A stretch of 64,000 bases of DNA from Acidobacteriota bacterium (GTDB taxonomy: Bacteria; Zixibacteria; MSB-5A5; GN15; FEB-12): contig DATKXK010000014.1 of the NCBI GenBank assembly GCA_035529075.1, positions 140,264 through 204,263 of the forward strand, given 5' to 3'. Both the position numbers and the translations under genes were made by a program. The notes beneath the pieces were generated by a model. The model was not told the origin of the DNA. It saw only the letters and a program-made list of their open reading frames with translations, and did not search any database. This document shows, piece after piece, positions 62,439 through 64,000 of this stretch (its first letter is position 1; every line of letters begins with the position of its first letter).

Positions 62439-62780
62439 ATGGCTCGGGACAAGAAGTCGGCCGAGGCCAAAACCAGCACTGAGACTGCCCGTGGCACTGA
62501 GGGATATACCGGAGGGGGGAGGCTCTCGACGGCCGAAGCGCGACGGGAATACCAGCGGCGGTACTACCAAATGCACAAGGAAAAGGCCAAAGAGTATCAG
62601 CGCCAGTACAATCTGAAGCACAAGAAGAAAACGCGAAGTCGCGGTAAGTCCAACATTGAGGCACCGCGTGAAGTGTTACGGACGACGTTCAATACGGCGG
62701 ACATTATGCATTCTCCGGTCGAGAAGACGTTGAAGATGCTCGAAAAGATCATCAGGGGCGAACGGATGTTTACAATGTGA
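62439..62780 (+). CDS. Small very basic hypothetical protein
   Basis: 113 residues from ATG 62439, preceded by GAGGTG. The centre is extremely basic and Tyr/Gln-rich (ARREYQRRYYQMHKEKAKEY then QRQYNLKHKKKTRSRG), in two near-repeats, with a helical C-terminus (VEKTLKMLEKIIRG). The composition suggests nucleic-acid or ribosome binding, an inference only. It lies between the array and ppdK, with a terminator after it. Confidence 0.65.
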   Translation: MARDKKSAEAKTSTETARGTEGYTGGGRLSTAEARREYQRRYYQMHKEKAKEYQRQYNLKHKKKTRSRGKSNIEAPREVLRTTFNTADIMHSPVEKTLKMLEKIIRGERMFTM

Positions 62781-62806
62781 GCTGCACGCACTGAGAAACC
62801 TCCTCG

Positions 62807-62826
62807 GGCGACCCGTCGCCTTTTTT
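62807..62826 (+). terminator. Intrinsic terminator after the basic protein gene
   Basis: GGCGA (62807-62811) and TCGCC (62816-62820) with a 4-nt loop, followed by six T residues, 26 nt after the stop. A short stem but in a fitting place. Confidence 0.6.
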
Positions 62827-62924
62827 GAACGGGGGCCGCCTTTTCTGTTGCCTTGAACACCGAATTGCGTTACCATCCCGGTCTGAAAAAACGAACTCCA
62901 CTGAGCTAATCCTTGGGGGATAAT

Positions 62925-64000
62925 ATGGCGCAGAAGAAAGCACCCCGAGCCAAAAAGGCCGTTTCGAAATCTCCAAGCAGGAAGCCGTCCACCAAGAAGG
63001 CTGCAGCCGGCGCCGGTCAGGCGGAATTCTCCGGCAAGTACTACTACTTCTTCGGAGGGGGCAAGGCGGAAGGGTCGGCCGATATGCGCGACCTGCTCGG
63101 CGGTAAAGGAGCCAACCTCGCGGAGATGACCAACGCGGGAGTGCCTGTGCCGGCCGGGTTCACCTTAACCACCGGCGTTTGCCATATCTATTACGAGAAA
63201 GGCATGCGCGTTCCCAAAAGCATTGACCAACAGCTTGAGTCGTTCGTGGACAGGGTGGAGCAGGCGGCCGGACGGAAATTCGGAGATCCGGATAACCCGC
63301 TTCTGGTCTCGGTCCGTTCAGGGGCCAGGTTCTCCATGCCGGGCATGATGGATACGATCCTCAATCTGGGCCTTAACGAGCAGACCCTGAAGGGGCTGGC
63401 GATCAAAACCGGTGACGAACGTTTTGCGCTCGACAATTACCGTCGCTTTATCCAGATGTTCGGCAACGTCGTACTGGGTATCGACAGGAATATCTTCGAG
63501 GACGTCATTACCAAGAAGAAGAAGGACCGGCGCATCAAGCAGGACAGTTCCCTGCAGGTCAATGACCTGAAAGATATCGTCCGGCGATTCAAGCAGATCG
63601 TTCGGCGGAAGTCCGGCGAACCGTTCCCCGAGGATCCCTGGATGCAACTGCGCATGGCCCGGGACGCCGTGTTCCGCAGCTGGAACACCCCCCGCGCCAT
63701 CAGCTATCGGCGGCTTAACGATATCCCCGGCGATCTGGGGACGGCAGTAAACGTGCAGGCGATGGTGTTCGGCAACATGGGCAACGATTCCGGCACCGGG
63801 GTCGGCTTTACGCGTAATCCTGCGACCGGCGATAACGAGTTCTACGGTGAGTATCTGCTCAACGCCCAGGGTGAGGACATCGTGGCCGGAGTGCGGACTC
63901 CTCAGCCCATCTACGATCTTAATAATGATATGCCGGCGATATACAAACAGCTCCGTGGCATTACCGCCAAGCTGGAGAAACATTACCGCGACGTTCAGGA
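62925..64000 (+). CDS. ppdK: Pyruvate, phosphate dikinase, 5' part, with basic N-terminal tail
   Basis: About 358 codons are present; the 3' end lies outside. From ~residue 37 the nucleotide-binding domain is typical: YYYFFGGGKAEGSADMRDLL, LGGKGANLAEMTNAGVPVPAG, LLVSVRSGARFSMPGMMDTI, NYRRFIQMFGNVV and GNDSGTGVGFTRNPATG. PPDK interconverts pyruvate and phosphoenolpyruvate with ATP and phosphate. The start ATG 62925 precedes ~35 residues rich in Lys, Ala, Ser and Pro (AQKKAPRAKKAVSKSPSRK), which are not part of the enzyme. GGGGGA lies 11 nt upstream. Confidence 0.92.
   Translation, partial: MAQKKAPRAKKAVSKSPSRKPSTKKAAAGAGQAEFSGKYYYFFGGGKAEGSADMRDLLGGKGANLAEMTNAGVPVPAGFTLTTGVCHIYYEKGMRVPKSIDQQLESFVDRVEQAAGRKFGDPDNPLLVSVRSGARFSMPGMMDTILNLGLNEQTLKGLAIKTGDERFALDNYRRFIQMFGNVVLGIDRNIFEDVITKKKKDRRIKQDSSLQVNDLKDIVRRFKQIVRRKSGEPFPEDPWMQLRMARDAVFRSWNTPRAISYRRLNDIPGDLGTAVNVQAMVFGNMGNDSGTGVGFTRNPATGDNEFYGEYLLNAQGEDIVAGVRTPQPIYDLNNDMPAIYKQLRGITAKLEKHYRDVQ

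Noticed and set aside
62157-62621. A 154-codon minus-strand frame with a hydrophobic start
   Set aside because: No ribosome site; it opposes the basic protein gene, which has a good start and ribosome site; the hydrophobic part is the complement of a Lys-rich segment.

Overview
The window is about 60% GC, densely coded, and comes from a Gram-negative bacterium of the FCB superphylum. An uncultured lineage such as Zixibacteria is my best guess from gene content; it is not proven. Three secreted proteins end in FlgD-like C-terminal domains of the type IX secretion (Por) kind, two with the YPNPFNP motif. Two PorV/PorQ-like outer-membrane proteins, a full Tol-Pal system, Fur/Feo iron uptake and a CHASE2-Ser/Thr kinase are also present. 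Promoters mostly read TTGac(a)-17-TATATT, and one sigma-54 promoter is clear. I saw no tRNA, rRNA, CRISPR array or insertion sequence.

Layout. 1-2095 (minus): membrane glycosyltransferase with TPRs, cut by the window edge. 2325-8223: secreted subtilase and M6 metalloprotease, the first behind a sigma-54 promoter. 8279-11723: fur-feoA-feoB and a small FeoB-associated protein behind a Fur-box-like operator. 11720-18737: housekeeping run with solitary ecfT, truA, transaldolase, purB, psd, pssA, purS, purQ, a DUF4321-like protein, tatA and an unknown gene. 18873-22791 (minus): FHA protein, metallophosphoesterase and CHASE2-kinase in one operon. 22924-24973: dusB and etfA. 25051-26430 (minus): PKD lipoprotein. 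26809-31420: Por-type cargo followed by two PorV-like proteins. 31439-32557: isocitrate-dehydrogenase-family enzyme. 32595-36057 (minus): smpB, amidase, murI, rdgB. 36264-37822: two response regulators and a PHA regulator/phasin-like protein. 37823-45604 (minus): small haem-copper-oxidase-like protein, ligA, an unknown gene, cpoB, pal, tolB, tolA, tolR, tolQ. 45830-46045: small lipoprotein. 46144-49923 (minus): MutL-family ASKHA protein with two partners.

The striking region is 50601-62019: twelve co-directional, nearly gapless genes forming three tandem copies of one four-gene membrane module, A-B-C-D, A-B-C-D, A-B-C-D. A has an FN3-like exterior domain, a membrane anchor and a very conserved cytoplasmic domain. 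B and D are polytopic. C has a large domain predicted to lie outside the membrane. The copies have diverged strongly but keep gene order and motifs. I recognise no described function, and this is my main candidate for an undescribed system. A strong terminator closes it at 62041-62075.

62111-64000 holds a possible tiny zinc-ribbon-like ORF, a small basic protein, and the 5' part of pyruvate phosphate dikinase with a lysine/alanine-rich N-terminal tail.
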